From JAHDBG01 sp963922315 (GTDB taxonomy: Bacteria; Pseudomonadota; Gammaproteobacteria; Chromatiales; Chromatiaceae): DNA of 50,100 nucleotides. The notes under the pieces are model-generated. The model searched no databases, was not told where the DNA came from, and saw only the letters and a list, made by a program, of their open reading frames with translations. Made by a program: the position numbers and the translations under genes. This document shows, piece after piece, positions 40,934 to 50,097 of this stretch. Within the stretch, counting starts at the first letter, position 1, and each line of letters opens with the position of its first letter. The stretch spans positions 1 to 50,100 of the forward strand of contig CAWUID010000012.1 in the NCBI GenBank assembly GCA_963922315.1. The letters run 5' to 3'.

Positions 40934-43069
40934 TTATTGGGTTCGTAAAATATTCGCTATTTCAATAGTATACTGACTTACTTCAAAGATTTCCTCTGCG
41001 GCAATCGCTGGTGTGCCGTTCTGAATACCGGCTAAAAAGGCAGCTGCACAGTTCTGTTGGCCTTTATCCTGTTTCCACAATGCTATTTTTTTGAACTTCG
41101 GCCAGCCGTAGGCAGACAGTTTGCGGAAATTATCCAGTTGCAGCACGCGTCCTGCGGCAAATACCTCGACCCGTTCTTTCGGGAAACTGGCTGCACCATT
41201 CGCCAGATACAAAATGGTGCCGAACGAACCATCGGCAAAGCCCAGGGTGATCGATGCTTTATCTTCGGTAATGGCGACTCCCGGCGTATCGCCCATGCGG
41301 CGCGCCTGCACCGACACAATCGGGCTGCCGGCGAGAAAACGCATCAGATCAATAAAGTGACAAGCCTCGCCAATAATACGACCACCACCCACTGCAACAT
41401 CTTGTGTCCAGTGATCCGCCGGAATGTCTCCGGCATTCATGGTCATAATGAACGATTTCGGCTCGCGCACCGACTGCAACAAGGCATGCATCTTTTGCAC
41501 CTGCGGTGCAAAACGGCGGTTAAAACCGACCATCAATTGCGGCCCATTGCCCGAGGTATGGGTTGCCTCATAGGCTTGTTGTACAGAATCCAGACCGGCG
41601 GCATCAATCGCCAGTGGCTTTTCCACAAACACATGCTTGCCGGCAGCCAGCGCCTGTGCCACCAAACCGGCGTGCGAATCGTGGCGAGTCACCACCGCCA
41701 CCGTATTGATGGCCGGATCGGCCAGCATCGCCGAAGTATCAGTCGACGCATGCGCAAAACCAGCCTTATCGCCATGAATCACGCCACTGATGCCACCGGC
41801 GGTGACAATCGTATGAAACTGCGCACCGGCTTGCTTAAACGCCGGAATCAACATGCGCGAGGCATAATTGCCCGCACCAATAAAGCCCAGCACCGGCTGG
41901 TTGGTATGAAAGTGGCGAGCGGCACTCAGCGTCACCTGTGGCAGCATCCGCGATACCGGTTCGGAGCTATACACCAGCACAATACCGAGTGCCGACTTAT
42001 CAGCAGTTAGCAGCGCATAGGCCTCAGGCGCCTGCTCAAACGCAAAACGATGGCTGATTAGCGGCGCCACATCCAACTGCCCACTGGCCAGCATATCCAG
42101 CACCGCCTCAAAATTGCGTTGCTCGGTCCAGCGCACAAAGCCGCGCGGATAATCGTGCCCCTGTTCCTCATAGGCCGGATCATAACGCCCCGGGCCATAC
42201 GAACAACTTATCTGAAAACTGAGTTCTTTCTCATAAAAATCTGCCCGGTTCAGCGCCAGACCGGTCACTCCTACCAACACAATGCGCCCGCGCTGACGAC
42301 ACATCTGTGCCGCTTGCGTCACCGGATCGTTCGACTGCGTGGAGGCGGTGATAATCACCCCGTCCACGCCCTGCCCACGACTGAAGGCTATGCCCGCTGT
42401 GACCGGATCTTCGCCGGCACCTGGGTTGCAAATCTCCGCACCAAATTGCTGTGCCAGCGCCAGCTTGGCGGCATCAAAATCAATCGCCAGCACCCGACAA
42501 CCGTGTGCTCGTAGCAACTGCACCGTCAATAGACCAATCAGACCCGCGCCGGTGACCACAAAAGACTCACCCAGGGTCGGCTGCGCCAGACGAATCCCCT
42601 GCAAGCCGATACTGGCGACCACGGTAAAGGCGGCGGCCTCATCGTTTACGCTATCGGGAACGTGGGCGCACAAATTCTTCGGCACCTTCACCACATCTGC
42701 ATGTGAGCCGTTACTAACCACCCGCTGACCGGCCTTGAAACCGGCTACCCTGGCGCCGACTTCGGCGACCGTGCCAACATGGCAATACCCCAGCGGCAAT
42801 GGCTGCGCCAGCTTGGATTGCACCGCCTCGACCGTCGTCATCAGCCCATCGGTACGCGCCTTTTCCAGCACCATCTTGACTTTTTCTGGCTGCTGGCTGG
42901 CTTTGTCCAGATAGGAGGCTTTGCCAAAACCGACCAGCATGCGTTCGGTACCGGCTGAGATCAGCGATGTCCGGGAATGAATTAGCAGATGCCCGGCGCT
43001 CACTTGCGGGGCTGGCGCTTCAGCGATGGTGGTGCCGCCTTTGGCCATGTCTTGCAGGATTTGTTTCAT
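40934..43069 (-). CDS. bi-domain oxidoreductase (MDR dehydrogenase fused to Gfo/Idh/MocA)
   Basis: The protein is 711 aa. Residues about 1-370 form a medium-chain dehydrogenase-like domain (SFVVTGAGLIGLLTVQLLRAHG for NAD(P) binding); catalytic zinc Cys are not obvious. Residues about 390-711 are a Gfo/Idh/MocA domain (LGFIGAGNYASRMLIP, HVFVEKPLAID with the catalytic Lys-Pro). Fusions like this are seen in exopolysaccharide loci, often near heparinase-like genes, as here. The exact reaction is unknown; a sugar epimerisation or oxidation is likely. The start overlaps the HisF-like stop by 4 nt. Confidence 0.82.
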   Translation of the reverse strand: MKQILQDMAKGGTTIAEAPAPQVSAGHLLIHSRTSLISAGTERMLVGFGKASYLDKASQQPEKVKMVLEKARTDGLMTTVEAVQSKLAQPLPLGYCHVGTVAEVGARVAGFKAGQRVVSNGSHADVVKVPKNLCAHVPDSVNDEAAAFTVVASIGLQGIRLAQPTLGESFVVTGAGLIGLLTVQLLRAHGCRVLAIDFDAAKLALAQQFGAEICNPGAGEDPVTAGIAFSRGQGVDGVIITASTQSNDPVTQAAQMCRQRGRIVLVGVTGLALNRADFYEKELSFQISCSYGPGRYDPAYEEQGHDYPRGFVRWTEQRNFEAVLDMLASGQLDVAPLISHRFAFEQAPEAYALLTADKSALGIVLVYSSEPVSRMLPQVTLSAARHFHTNQPVLGFIGAGNYASRMLIPAFKQAGAQFHTIVTAGGISGVIHGDKAGFAHASTDTSAMLADPAINTVAVVTRHDSHAGLVAQALAAGKHVFVEKPLAIDAAGLDSVQQAYEATHTSGNGPQLMVGFNRRFAPQVQKMHALLQSVREPKSFIMTMNAGDIPADHWTQDVAVGGGRIIGEACHFIDLMRFLAGSPIVSVQARRMGDTPGVAITEDKASITLGFADGSFGTILYLANGAASFPKERVEVFAAGRVLQLDNFRKLSAYGWPKFKKIALWKQDKGQQNCAAAFLAGIQNGTPAIAAEEIFEVSQYTIEIANILRTQ

Positions 43070-43833
43070 GAGGGTGGAGAGACTTCCAGAGAAGATGGGC
43101 GGGAATAGCGGATCAGTACCGCACGATAGGGACCTTTGAAAACGAACAAACTGCCGGCGGCAGCGCCTACGGTGCCAACAGTATCTATAAGCGCCTGCAT
43201 ATGGTCTGCATTGCCCGCACCACCCAGCATAGTCATTGGGGTGTCAACTGCCTGGCGCACTTGCTGGGCGAGCGATAGGTCGTAACCCTGCATTTGCCCG
43301 TCGCGGTCAATGGCGTTGATGACAATTTCACCGGCACCCAGGTCAACTGCCTGCTGGCAAAATTCCAGCAAGGGTTGTTTGTGTTTTTGCCGACCATTGT
43401 GCGTGTACAGTGTGTAGCCAGAAAACAGGCGATTCGCCTTAACGTCTACAGTGACAACAACGCTCTGAGAACCAATCGTTTCGGACATCTCCCGGATCAA
43501 AGCGGGGCGAGCCAGTGCAGCAGCACTGACGGAGACTTTCTCAAAGCCGGCAGCAACAACGTGTGCAGCTTGCGTGGCGCTGGTGATGCCACCGCCGTAG
43601 CACAGTGGCATCCGTGATTCGACAGCCAGATGCCGTAGCCGCGGCATTTGTGGGGCATAGCCTTCGGCAGTGGCATCGATATCAATGAACATGAGTTCGT
43701 CTACGGCTTTCTCATTGAAAATTTTCACGGCATTCAATGGGTCGCCGACGTATTTGGGCTCTTTGAATAAACGGGTTTTGACCAGCCCACCACGATGCAA
43801 CAGCAAGCAAGGAATAATACGAGAACGTAACAC
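43066..43833 (-). CDS. HisF-like ammonia-channelling subunit (O-antigen type)
   Basis: The GTG at 43833 gives VLRSRIIPCLLLHRGG (255 aa); earlier in-frame codons fall in hisH. It is a TIM-barrel HisF homologue. True HisF needs Asp11 and Asp130 for the cyclase step. Here position 11 is Leu and position 130 is still Asp (TVDVKANR), which fits the HisF2 proteins of O-antigen loci that only pass ammonia to a WbpG amidotransferase. It lies directly after the HisH-like gene and overlaps the bi-domain oxidoreductase gene by 4 nt. Confidence 0.85.
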   Translation of the reverse strand: MLRSRIIPCLLLHRGGLVKTRLFKEPKYVGDPLNAVKIFNEKAVDELMFIDIDATAEGYAPQMPRLRHLAVESRMPLCYGGGITSATQAAHVVAAGFEKVSVSAAALARPALIREMSETIGSQSVVVTVDVKANRLFSGYTLYTHNGRQKHKQPLLEFCQQAVDLGAGEIVINAIDRDGQMQGYDLSLAQQVRQAVDTPMTMLGGAGNADHMQALIDTVGTVGAAAGSLFVFKGPYRAVLIRYSRPSSLEVSPPS

Positions 43834-43835
43834 GG

Positions 43836-44450
43836 TTACAGGTCCACAAAATTGCGCAGTATCGCCACACCATTGGCATGGCTTTTTTCCGGGTGGAATT
43901 GCAAGCCGAATATATTGTTGTGCATGACTCCGCATGGGAGCGGAGAGCCATAATGTACGGTGGCTGTAATATGCGCAGTGTTTTCGGCAGCAAAGTAATA
44001 GCTGTGCAAAAAATAAAACCCTTGTGCGGCGTCAACCTGCTGAAACAACGGCAAATCTTGTAAGAGACGTACGGCATTCCAGCCCATGTGGGGTAACTTG
44101 GGAAAATCAGCAAGCGTACTAATATCAATGCGCCGGATATGCCCCGGTATCCAGCCTAAACCAGGCAGGGTGCCTTCATCACTGCTATCGGCCAGTATTT
44201 GCATACCAACGCAGATGCCGAGAATTTTTTTCTTTTGTTGGATAACCGCTTGGTGTAACACCTCCACCAGACCGGATTGGTGCAAGGTATGCATCGTGGT
44301 ATCAAAGGCACCGACGCCTGGCAGAATATAACGATCTGCGGCCTCAAGCTGTTCAGGGTTGCTGGTAATGCAATGCGGCACTTTCAACTGCTTAAAAATG
44401 TTAGCAATAGCGCCTACATTACCGGAGCCATAGTCGACGATGGCGATCAT
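43836..44450 (-). CDS. HisH-like glutaminase subunit (O-antigen type)
   Basis: The protein is 204 aa. The class I glutamine amidotransferase triad is Cys80 in LGICVGMQIL, His186 and Glu188 in LQFHPEKSH. It would release ammonia from glutamine for the WbpG-like enzyme, through the HisF-like barrel. Its start overlaps the WbpG-like stop by 4 nt, and only 2 bp separate its stop from the HisF-like start. That arrangement beside WbpG, with no other his genes, argues against a histidine role. Confidence 0.88.
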   Translation of the reverse strand: MIAIVDYGSGNVGAIANIFKQLKVPHCITSNPEQLEAADRYILPGVGAFDTTMHTLHQSGLVEVLHQAVIQQKKKILGICVGMQILADSSDEGTLPGLGWIPGHIRRIDISTLADFPKLPHMGWNAVRLLQDLPLFQQVDAAQGFYFLHSYYFAAENTAHITATVHYGSPLPCGVMHNNIFGLQFHPEKSHANGVAILRNFVDL

Positions 44451-45607
44451 CGTTTAACGGCTCTCTCAACACCTAAAAATTTCAGCGTTTTGGCCCCGAG
44501 ATCAAACAACCACTCACGATTTTTATAATCGCGGTAGGTCTTTAGTGGCATCTCATGATACTGACGGAGCTCTGCAACGGAAATGCCCAGCTTAGTAGCG
44601 ATATAAGCAAGGTCTTCATCAATAGTAACAGGGTCATATGCCGGTTGTTTTAGTTTCTCTAGGGCTTCTTCACGCGTCATTTGCCCAGTTAAAATCAGAC
44701 TAGAATACTGCACACGTCGTGTGTCGTAACCAAAACGTGTGGGCAACCAATAACCTTCATAAAAACGGGTAAAACGGGATTCGAAATGCTTTTGTGGATA
44801 AGGACGCCAACCGTATTTTTCAGAAAGTGTTTGAATAGCGAGTGCTTTCGTATAAGGCAGATAATTCAGGGGTTTGAGTACCTGAACACCCTTGAAATAG
44901 CGCAGATAAATCTTATGAAAAAAAATAGAACTAAAAGGGTAGGTCTTTAACGGAATGGTGCCAAAACGTGTGTGAATATCACGTAACTGAGGCATGTCTG
45001 TGCCATAGTACAGCCATTCTTTAGGATTGCGCACACACTCGGTTGCGTAATTGCCACCATTCAAAATAGTTTTTATTTTATGCTTGTGAGCAAAATGGTA
45101 AAGAGTGGCAATAAAAGCATGATCTTGTGGAATATCTAAATGCGGCACGCCAGATTTAAAAAAAGCCAGTTGAAAATCGCGCATCTCCTCCCAGTTAATC
45201 ACTTCCGTATATAAATCCAGTCCTAGTTTCTCGACTAAAACCTGAATATTATTGACCGCAATATCACTGTCCCAACCGCCATCCACATGAAAAACCAAAG
45301 GGCGCAAGCCAAATTCAGTGACCACCAGGTGGAGCATATAAGAACTATCTAAGCCACCACTCATGCCCATAATGCAATCAAATGGTTTGCCTTTGCCGGC
45401 GGCCTTAATTTTATTTATCTTTTCCTTAAGCAGGCTGGCACCCTTTTCATTAGGATGCCAATTCGGTTGAATATCAGATGCAAACCCTAAACAGTGATCG
45501 CAAACACCTTCTGCATTGAAAGTGATTTGTTTGTCGCTGGTGTCCATGACGCATTGAGTACATATCTGATAAGCTGAATTATATGCTTGGTTAATATTGG
45601 GATTCAT
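44447..45607 (-). CDS. N-acetyl sugar amidotransferase (WbpG-like)
   Basis: The protein is 386 aa. The ATP-pyrophosphatase P-loop is SGGLDSS (83-89). A zinc-ribbon-like pair lies before it (CTQC at 16-19, CDHC at 36-39). The family converts an N-acetyl group on a sugar into an acetamidino group using ammonia from HisH and HisF, as known for Pseudomonas aeruginosa O5 WbpG. The sugar acceptor here is not clear, because no uronic acid or nonulosonic acid genes are seen in this window. It is coupled to hisH by a 4-nt overlap. Confidence 0.88.
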   Translation of the reverse strand: MNPNINQAYNSAYQICTQCVMDTSDKQITFNAEGVCDHCLGFASDIQPNWHPNEKGASLLKEKINKIKAAGKGKPFDCIMGMSGGLDSSYMLHLVVTEFGLRPLVFHVDGGWDSDIAVNNIQVLVEKLGLDLYTEVINWEEMRDFQLAFFKSGVPHLDIPQDHAFIATLYHFAHKHKIKTILNGGNYATECVRNPKEWLYYGTDMPQLRDIHTRFGTIPLKTYPFSSIFFHKIYLRYFKGVQVLKPLNYLPYTKALAIQTLSEKYGWRPYPQKHFESRFTRFYEGYWLPTRFGYDTRRVQYSSLILTGQMTREEALEKLKQPAYDPVTIDEDLAYIATKLGISVAELRQYHEMPLKTYRDYKNREWLFDLGAKTLKFLGVERAVKR

Positions 45608-45622
45608 GCGCTGAAATAGCTC

Positions 45623-46771
45623 CTACAAGCCTGATGTAAGTAATTGATTGGCAAGTTTTTTATAATCCAGCATATCGCGTGCCAGGTGGTACGATTGTTC
45701 ACCCATTGCAGATAAATCACGGGTGGCTGAAGTGCGAAACATATGTGTAAGCGTCATGGTATGAGATAACAGCCAACCATTATTCTTAACGTATACTTGA
45801 TGTGATTTAACATCATCAATGGCGATCGCACAGTGACAACACATGCTGTGTTGCATCGTGACGGATTGGGTGCCAGGCTGCACATAAACATCTGCAGCAC
45901 AAAGAATATTGGTCAGTTCTTCAGCGTTTTTCCAACCTAGATACATCACTTGTGGATTGGCAGCAATCAGCTGTTCCGCTTGTTCTTTAATCTCTTCATG
46001 CAGAGAGCCAGTAATCAAAAGACAGCTATTTTCTGGCGCCGCCTTGGCAAAAGCCTGCAAGGTTTGAATGAGTTTTTTGCGGTGCGTCTGCTTTCCTGAC
46101 TGGACGTAGATAATACTGTCCAGGCTTTGCTTTAATTGCTGGCGGGCAGCGGACCGCCGTTGCTGGTATTCCGCTGCAGGTATAGGGTAGCCACCTAAGG
46201 GATAGAATGTTAACTGGTTTTTTGGAATACCATAGACTTCTGTAACAAAATCCATGGTTTCCAAAGAAATACACAATACTTTGCGGGCTTGTTGTGCCGC
46301 TCGACGGGCATAAAAACGATAATACAGTTTGTGTAAAAATTCGCGCGAAATAAAACCTCTAGCGCTATTGTACCAATCCTCATGGCTATCTATATAAAAC
46401 AATACTTCAGGATGATCCTTAGTGTACCGGGCAGCGGTTATAATTTCACGTCCACACAGCCCATGAAACAGCATCATATCCGGAGAAAAATCTTTAATGT
46501 GGTTATATACGCCGGTATGAATACGCAGTTTTTGGGCGATTTTAGCCGGTAGCCAGCTTACATAAGGAATGCGCTTAACTGTCGCTCCATCCGTGCCCAT
46601 GTATTCCATGGGTTTGGAGTATATGCGTTTTCCTTCGCTCGAAAAATTTTCAGTGGAGGCAATGACTAAAACTTCATGTCCATCTTTCACATTTTGCTGT
46701 ACCAATGCATTTTCTTGATATGTGGCTTTATCTATATAAAAGCAAGATAAACATAAGTGTAATATCTTCAA
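45623..46771 (-). CDS. GT4-like glycosyltransferase
   Basis: The protein is 382 aa of GT-B type. It starts MKILHLCLSCFYIDKATYQEN, which resembles GT4 enzymes of O-antigen loci. A nucleotide-sugar-binding region includes IIYVQSGKQTHRKKLIQT and AADVYVQPGTQSVTMQHSMCC; the usual E-x7-E motif is weak. The gene overlaps the acetyltransferase gene by 4 nt and lies 15 bp before the WbpG-like gene. The sugars transferred cannot be told from sequence. Confidence 0.72.
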   Translation of the reverse strand: MKILHLCLSCFYIDKATYQENALVQQNVKDGHEVLVIASTENFSSEGKRIYSKPMEYMGTDGATVKRIPYVSWLPAKIAQKLRIHTGVYNHIKDFSPDMMLFHGLCGREIITAARYTKDHPEVLFYIDSHEDWYNSARGFISREFLHKLYYRFYARRAAQQARKVLCISLETMDFVTEVYGIPKNQLTFYPLGGYPIPAAEYQQRRSAARQQLKQSLDSIIYVQSGKQTHRKKLIQTLQAFAKAAPENSCLLITGSLHEEIKEQAEQLIAANPQVMYLGWKNAEELTNILCAADVYVQPGTQSVTMQHSMCCHCAIAIDDVKSHQVYVKNNGWLLSHTMTLTHMFRTSATRDLSAMGEQSYHLARDMLDYKKLANQLLTSGL

Positions 46772-47403
46772 TTTTTTTCCAATTGATTTAAAAAAACTTC
46801 TGGGTTATTAAAAAAAGGCCCAAACTGATATAGTTTTTTATCTGAATAGTCCCACCAGGCGCTTTTTAAAAGTTTTTCAATAGTTTCATTGGAAAAACGT
46901 TGCGATATTTTTTTTGCTGGATTACCTGCAACCACTGTATAGGGTGCAACATCGCGTGTTACTACAGCACCCATACCGATGACTGCGCCATGTCCTACAT
47001 TAACGCCAGCCCGAATCCGCGCGCCAAAGCCGATCCAGACATCATGGCCAATATTCGTGCGTGGCATTTCATAGAAATCATGGTGTGCAAATTTAGCTTT
47101 TACGCTATCGCGATGGGATAAAAATACCGGACTCGTGGATACAAAATGTATAGGATGCTTAGAGCCACCAACGTATACATGATCAGCAATTGAGCAAAAC
47201 TTACCGATATCTGTGTTTAGTAATACACAGTCATAACCGCAAAATGAATGCTTACTCATATTACTGCCAACAACCTGGCTGCCAGGCTCCACTTTGGCTG
47301 TAGCATGTATTGTACTCGCCCGTACAGCACTGAGTTTAGAGCGCTTTTGCAAACGTGCTAATAAGTAACGAAAAAAACCTTTGCCGAATAAAGATCGTGA
47401 CAT
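46768..47403 (-). CDS. hexapeptide-repeat acetyltransferase (CatB-related)
   Basis: The protein is 211 aa, dominated by left-handed beta-helix repeats (VYVGGSKHPIHFVSTSPVF, TNIGHDVWIGFGARIRAGVNVG, VVTRDVAPYTVVAGNPAKKI). This end with AGNPAKKI and the WWDYSDKK tail is typical of xenobiotic/sugar O-acetyltransferases of the CatB group. It probably acetylates a sugar of the repeat unit. The stop overlaps the glycosyltransferase start by 4 nt. Confidence 0.82.
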   Translation of the reverse strand: MSRSLFGKGFFRYLLARLQKRSKLSAVRASTIHATAKVEPGSQVVGSNMSKHSFCGYDCVLLNTDIGKFCSIADHVYVGGSKHPIHFVSTSPVFLSHRDSVKAKFAHHDFYEMPRTNIGHDVWIGFGARIRAGVNVGHGAVIGMGAVVTRDVAPYTVVAGNPAKKISQRFSNETIEKLLKSAWWDYSDKKLYQFGPFFNNPEVFLNQLEKN

Positions 47404-47425
47404 TATATAATAATCATTTTTTTGA

Positions 47426-48706
47426 TTAAATTTGATAAGAAGTTTTTACAATAAAAAACAGGTAAGCTATATAATAAAAAGTTAATGAGATGGCGAAAGC
47501 TTGAAAGGCTGACAGCCAAAAAAAATATTCGCTAATATACAGTGCGCCGATAATGCTGATAAATCCATATAACTGCAAAAAAAAAGCAGTGGCTTGTCGT
47601 TTAGTTGCAGCAAAAATAGTACTCACTGGCGAAGCTAAAAATTGAAAAAATATAGCTGGCGCTAGCCATTGCACCATGACACCTGCACGAATCCACTCTG
47701 GACCGAATACCCAGGGAAATACGATAGGTGATAAAAACATAATTAAGCTACAAGGTATGATGCCAAATTTTAATAGCGCCCATATAATAGTGCGCGTAAA
47801 TTGTCCGAGTTTGTTTTCTTTGTTTTTTGCAGTAGCTTGCCCTAAATAAGCCCGAGAAATATTTCCACCTATCAAGCCAATTGGAATACTCACAATACGT
47901 TGCGCTAAAAATAGCGCACCCGCCTCTGCGGCACCGGCTAGCGTTGCAATAATTACCATTGGCAAATTCAGCAAGGCCGAATTGAGTAAAGCTTCTGGTA
48001 CAGAAAAGACGGGAAACTTATAGTGTTTTTTAAGATTACGCCATAGTGTAGTTAATGAAATGTGGATTAATGCAGATCTATCCTTGTTTTTCAGCAGGAG
48101 CAAAGGAGGTATGGAACCTAAACCTATATAAATAACATGGCCTATGATCAAGCCGTAAGGGGAGAGAGATACGAACCCTAATCCGGCTTGCGTTGACGCT
48201 CCTGCTGCTGCACGTGTTATTTGGGTACGTGCGATCATGCCAAAGCGCTGTTTACGGATAGACCAAAACTGGAGTATTGAATAACTCGCTGTTAGCCAAA
48301 CTCCTAGTGGTAATAGCCACAAGTAATTAGTAAATTCCGGTTTGCCCAGGGATTCTGCTAAGAATACGGGGAATGCCAGACTCAAACATGTCAAGAGAAT
48401 AAAAAAACAGGTTGCAGCGATAAAACTCAGGGCTAATAGGTTAGCAGCATCGGCGTCTTCTTTGGGTAGTGGAATGGCAAGCTCAAGACGTAAACAGGCT
48501 GCAACCGATAGTGTCATTAATAATGCGGTATAGATGCCTAATAAACCGAAATCTTCAGGGGTATAGAGTCGCGTTAGAACAGGTAGTATTAAGGCTAAGA
48601 TGGCTTGGCCGATGATGGTGCCGCCAGACAATATACTTACACTGCGGATAAAGCTGTTTTTTGTTAGAGATTTGAGGCTGTTTTTTATTTTATCAATGGA
48701 TTGCAT
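47426..48706 (-). CDS. wzx: oligosaccharide flippase (Wzx-like)
   Basis: The protein is 426 aa from MQSIDKIKNSLKSL; a start 27 bases earlier is possible. There are 12 or more membrane helices in the polysaccharide synthesis/MATE-like pattern (SVSILSGGTIIGQAILALILPVLTRLYTPEDFG in blocks), the usual N-terminus of Wzx flippases. It would flip the lipid-linked repeat unit to the periplasm. It overlaps the polymerase gene by 22 nt. It is AT-rich, as Wzx genes often are. Confidence 0.85.
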   Translation of the reverse strand: MQSIDKIKNSLKSLTKNSFIRSVSILSGGTIIGQAILALILPVLTRLYTPEDFGLLGIYTALLMTLSVAACLRLELAIPLPKEDADAANLLALSFIAATCFFILLTCLSLAFPVFLAESLGKPEFTNYLWLLPLGVWLTASYSILQFWSIRKQRFGMIARTQITRAAAGASTQAGLGFVSLSPYGLIIGHVIYIGLGSIPPLLLLKNKDRSALIHISLTTLWRNLKKHYKFPVFSVPEALLNSALLNLPMVIIATLAGAAEAGALFLAQRIVSIPIGLIGGNISRAYLGQATAKNKENKLGQFTRTIIWALLKFGIIPCSLIMFLSPIVFPWVFGPEWIRAGVMVQWLAPAIFFQFLASPVSTIFAATKRQATAFFLQLYGFISIIGALYISEYFFWLSAFQAFAISLTFYYIAYLFFIVKTSYQI

Positions 48707-50097
48707 GGGTTTTTTTCTCGACCAAACAACCATAAGATAAAAATAGATATGAGTATTCCGTGAGTGAGCAGGGCTGTGAATAGATCACTATCTGCCCATG
48801 CGGTTCGAAATGGGTTAAATAAAAGGGCAGCAACTAGAAAAACAGGTAGTCCTTGGCGGATTAAGGTGTTTAAAAATTGCACGACTAAGCCGATAATTAC
48901 ACTGTAGAATAAAACACCTAGTATTCCCATGTGGGCATAACCAGTGCCAATTAAACCGACATTAAAAGAGAAAGGGCGGCCATTACCGACCCAGTCTCCT
49001 AAGTACTTCGGTAAACTGGTGTTTGTATACTGATTATCTATAAAACCAGACAAAATATTATCTGCAAAATAGACTTTTGGATTTTCCATAAAAAATAAAA
49101 TCCAATCGGTTGTTGCTGAAGCGGCAACAAATAAGGCGCGTCGGAATACAATAGAAGTAAGTTCTCCTAATTCTAAAAACTGTAGTAGGGTAAGTAGTAT
49201 GCATATTGCTAGGCCAGAATAACAATATAAATGGCTGATTTTGGTGTTTCCAGAATAAAGGCGATAAGCCATATAAATTAATATGGGTGCAAACAAATGT
49301 GCTCTATGTTGTGTTATAGCAAAAAAATATATTTGTACTAAAATAGTGAATATGATTAATATGTAAGAGCGGCGATAAAAACCTACAGCTAATAAGAGTG
49401 GATTAAAGCATTTCTGGACCCAGAGGTTTATATAAGCCATAAGTTTTACATCTAATATTTTACTGGTGTCTTCTCGTAGCATGTAAATTTTCGAAAGATC
49501 CAGGTTTATGTTGTTTGTCGCTCCAGAAATAAATGTCCATATAATGAAGAGAAAAATCATAGACAGGCAGAATATGATAGATAATTTTTCTCCATTCTTG
49601 ATGACGAGGGCTTTAATCGAGAAGAGATTTGACTGTGAAACGATCTTGGCAGTTAAAACTCCCAGGTTAGATAAGAGAATTGTCTCGCGTCCACGCTCCA
49701 TATCCATGCCATATATGGAAGTCATAGGAATGTATAGAAAAAGCATTACGCTCATAAAAAATATACCGCTGATATTTTTTTTTTCGTGCGGTATAAAGAA
49801 TGCTGGTAAAAGAGTCCAAAAAAAAGACTCTAAATGTTGCAAGGAAGAGTAATTTATTGGCAGTGGGGTTATAAAGTGATGTTCGAACTCCGGAGATACA
49901 TGGAGATAATAGCAAAGATCTAAGGTTAGCCTGAAAAACAAAATGCTTAGTATAAAAAAATAACGTTCAGTTGTTTTTGCACTACTAAAATTGGCTTTCT
50001 TTAAAATAACTTGTAATAATTCGATTTTCAAAGTTTTGGTACTAACAGGCTGTTGAAATTCTGCACTACTGAGCCAAAAACAGGCTTGATAATTCAT
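48685..50097 (-). CDS. wzy: polysaccharide polymerase-like membrane protein (Wzy-like), start uncertain
   Basis: The frame gives up to 470 aa with about ten to twelve membrane helices and one long periplasmic loop containing FMENPKVYFADNILSGF and TSLPKYLGDWVG, the usual form of a Wzy polymerase. Sequence families here are too diverse to be sure. The first ATG (50097) is 3 bases from the window edge. The first 22 codons lie in sequence that resembles an insertion sequence end, so a TTG at 50031 (MKIELLQVILKK, 448 aa) may be the native start. It is AT-rich and overlaps the flippase gene. Confidence 0.65.
   Translation of the reverse strand: MNYQACFWLSSAEFQQPVSTKTLKIELLQVILKKANFSSAKTTERYFFILSILFFRLTLDLCYYLHVSPEFEHHFITPLPINYSSLQHLESFFWTLLPAFFIPHEKKNISGIFFMSVMLFLYIPMTSIYGMDMERGRETILLSNLGVLTAKIVSQSNLFSIKALVIKNGEKLSIIFCLSMIFLFIIWTFISGATNNINLDLSKIYMLREDTSKILDVKLMAYINLWVQKCFNPLLLAVGFYRRSYILIIFTILVQIYFFAITQHRAHLFAPILIYMAYRLYSGNTKISHLYCYSGLAICILLTLLQFLELGELTSIVFRRALFVAASATTDWILFFMENPKVYFADNILSGFIDNQYTNTSLPKYLGDWVGNGRPFSFNVGLIGTGYAHMGILGVLFYSVIIGLVVQFLNTLIRQGLPVFLVAALLFNPFRTAWADSDLFTALLTHGILISIFILWLFGREKNPCNPLIK

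Noticed and set aside
43834..43935. N-terminal extension of the HisF-like protein by 34 residues
   Set aside because: It overlaps the HisH C-terminus; HisF proteins begin at the RIIPCL strand, which the GTG start at 43833 supplies.
43836..45607. Histidine biosynthesis role for hisH and hisF
   Set aside because: HisF position 11 is Leu, no other his genes are near, and the pair is coupled to a WbpG-like amidotransferase.
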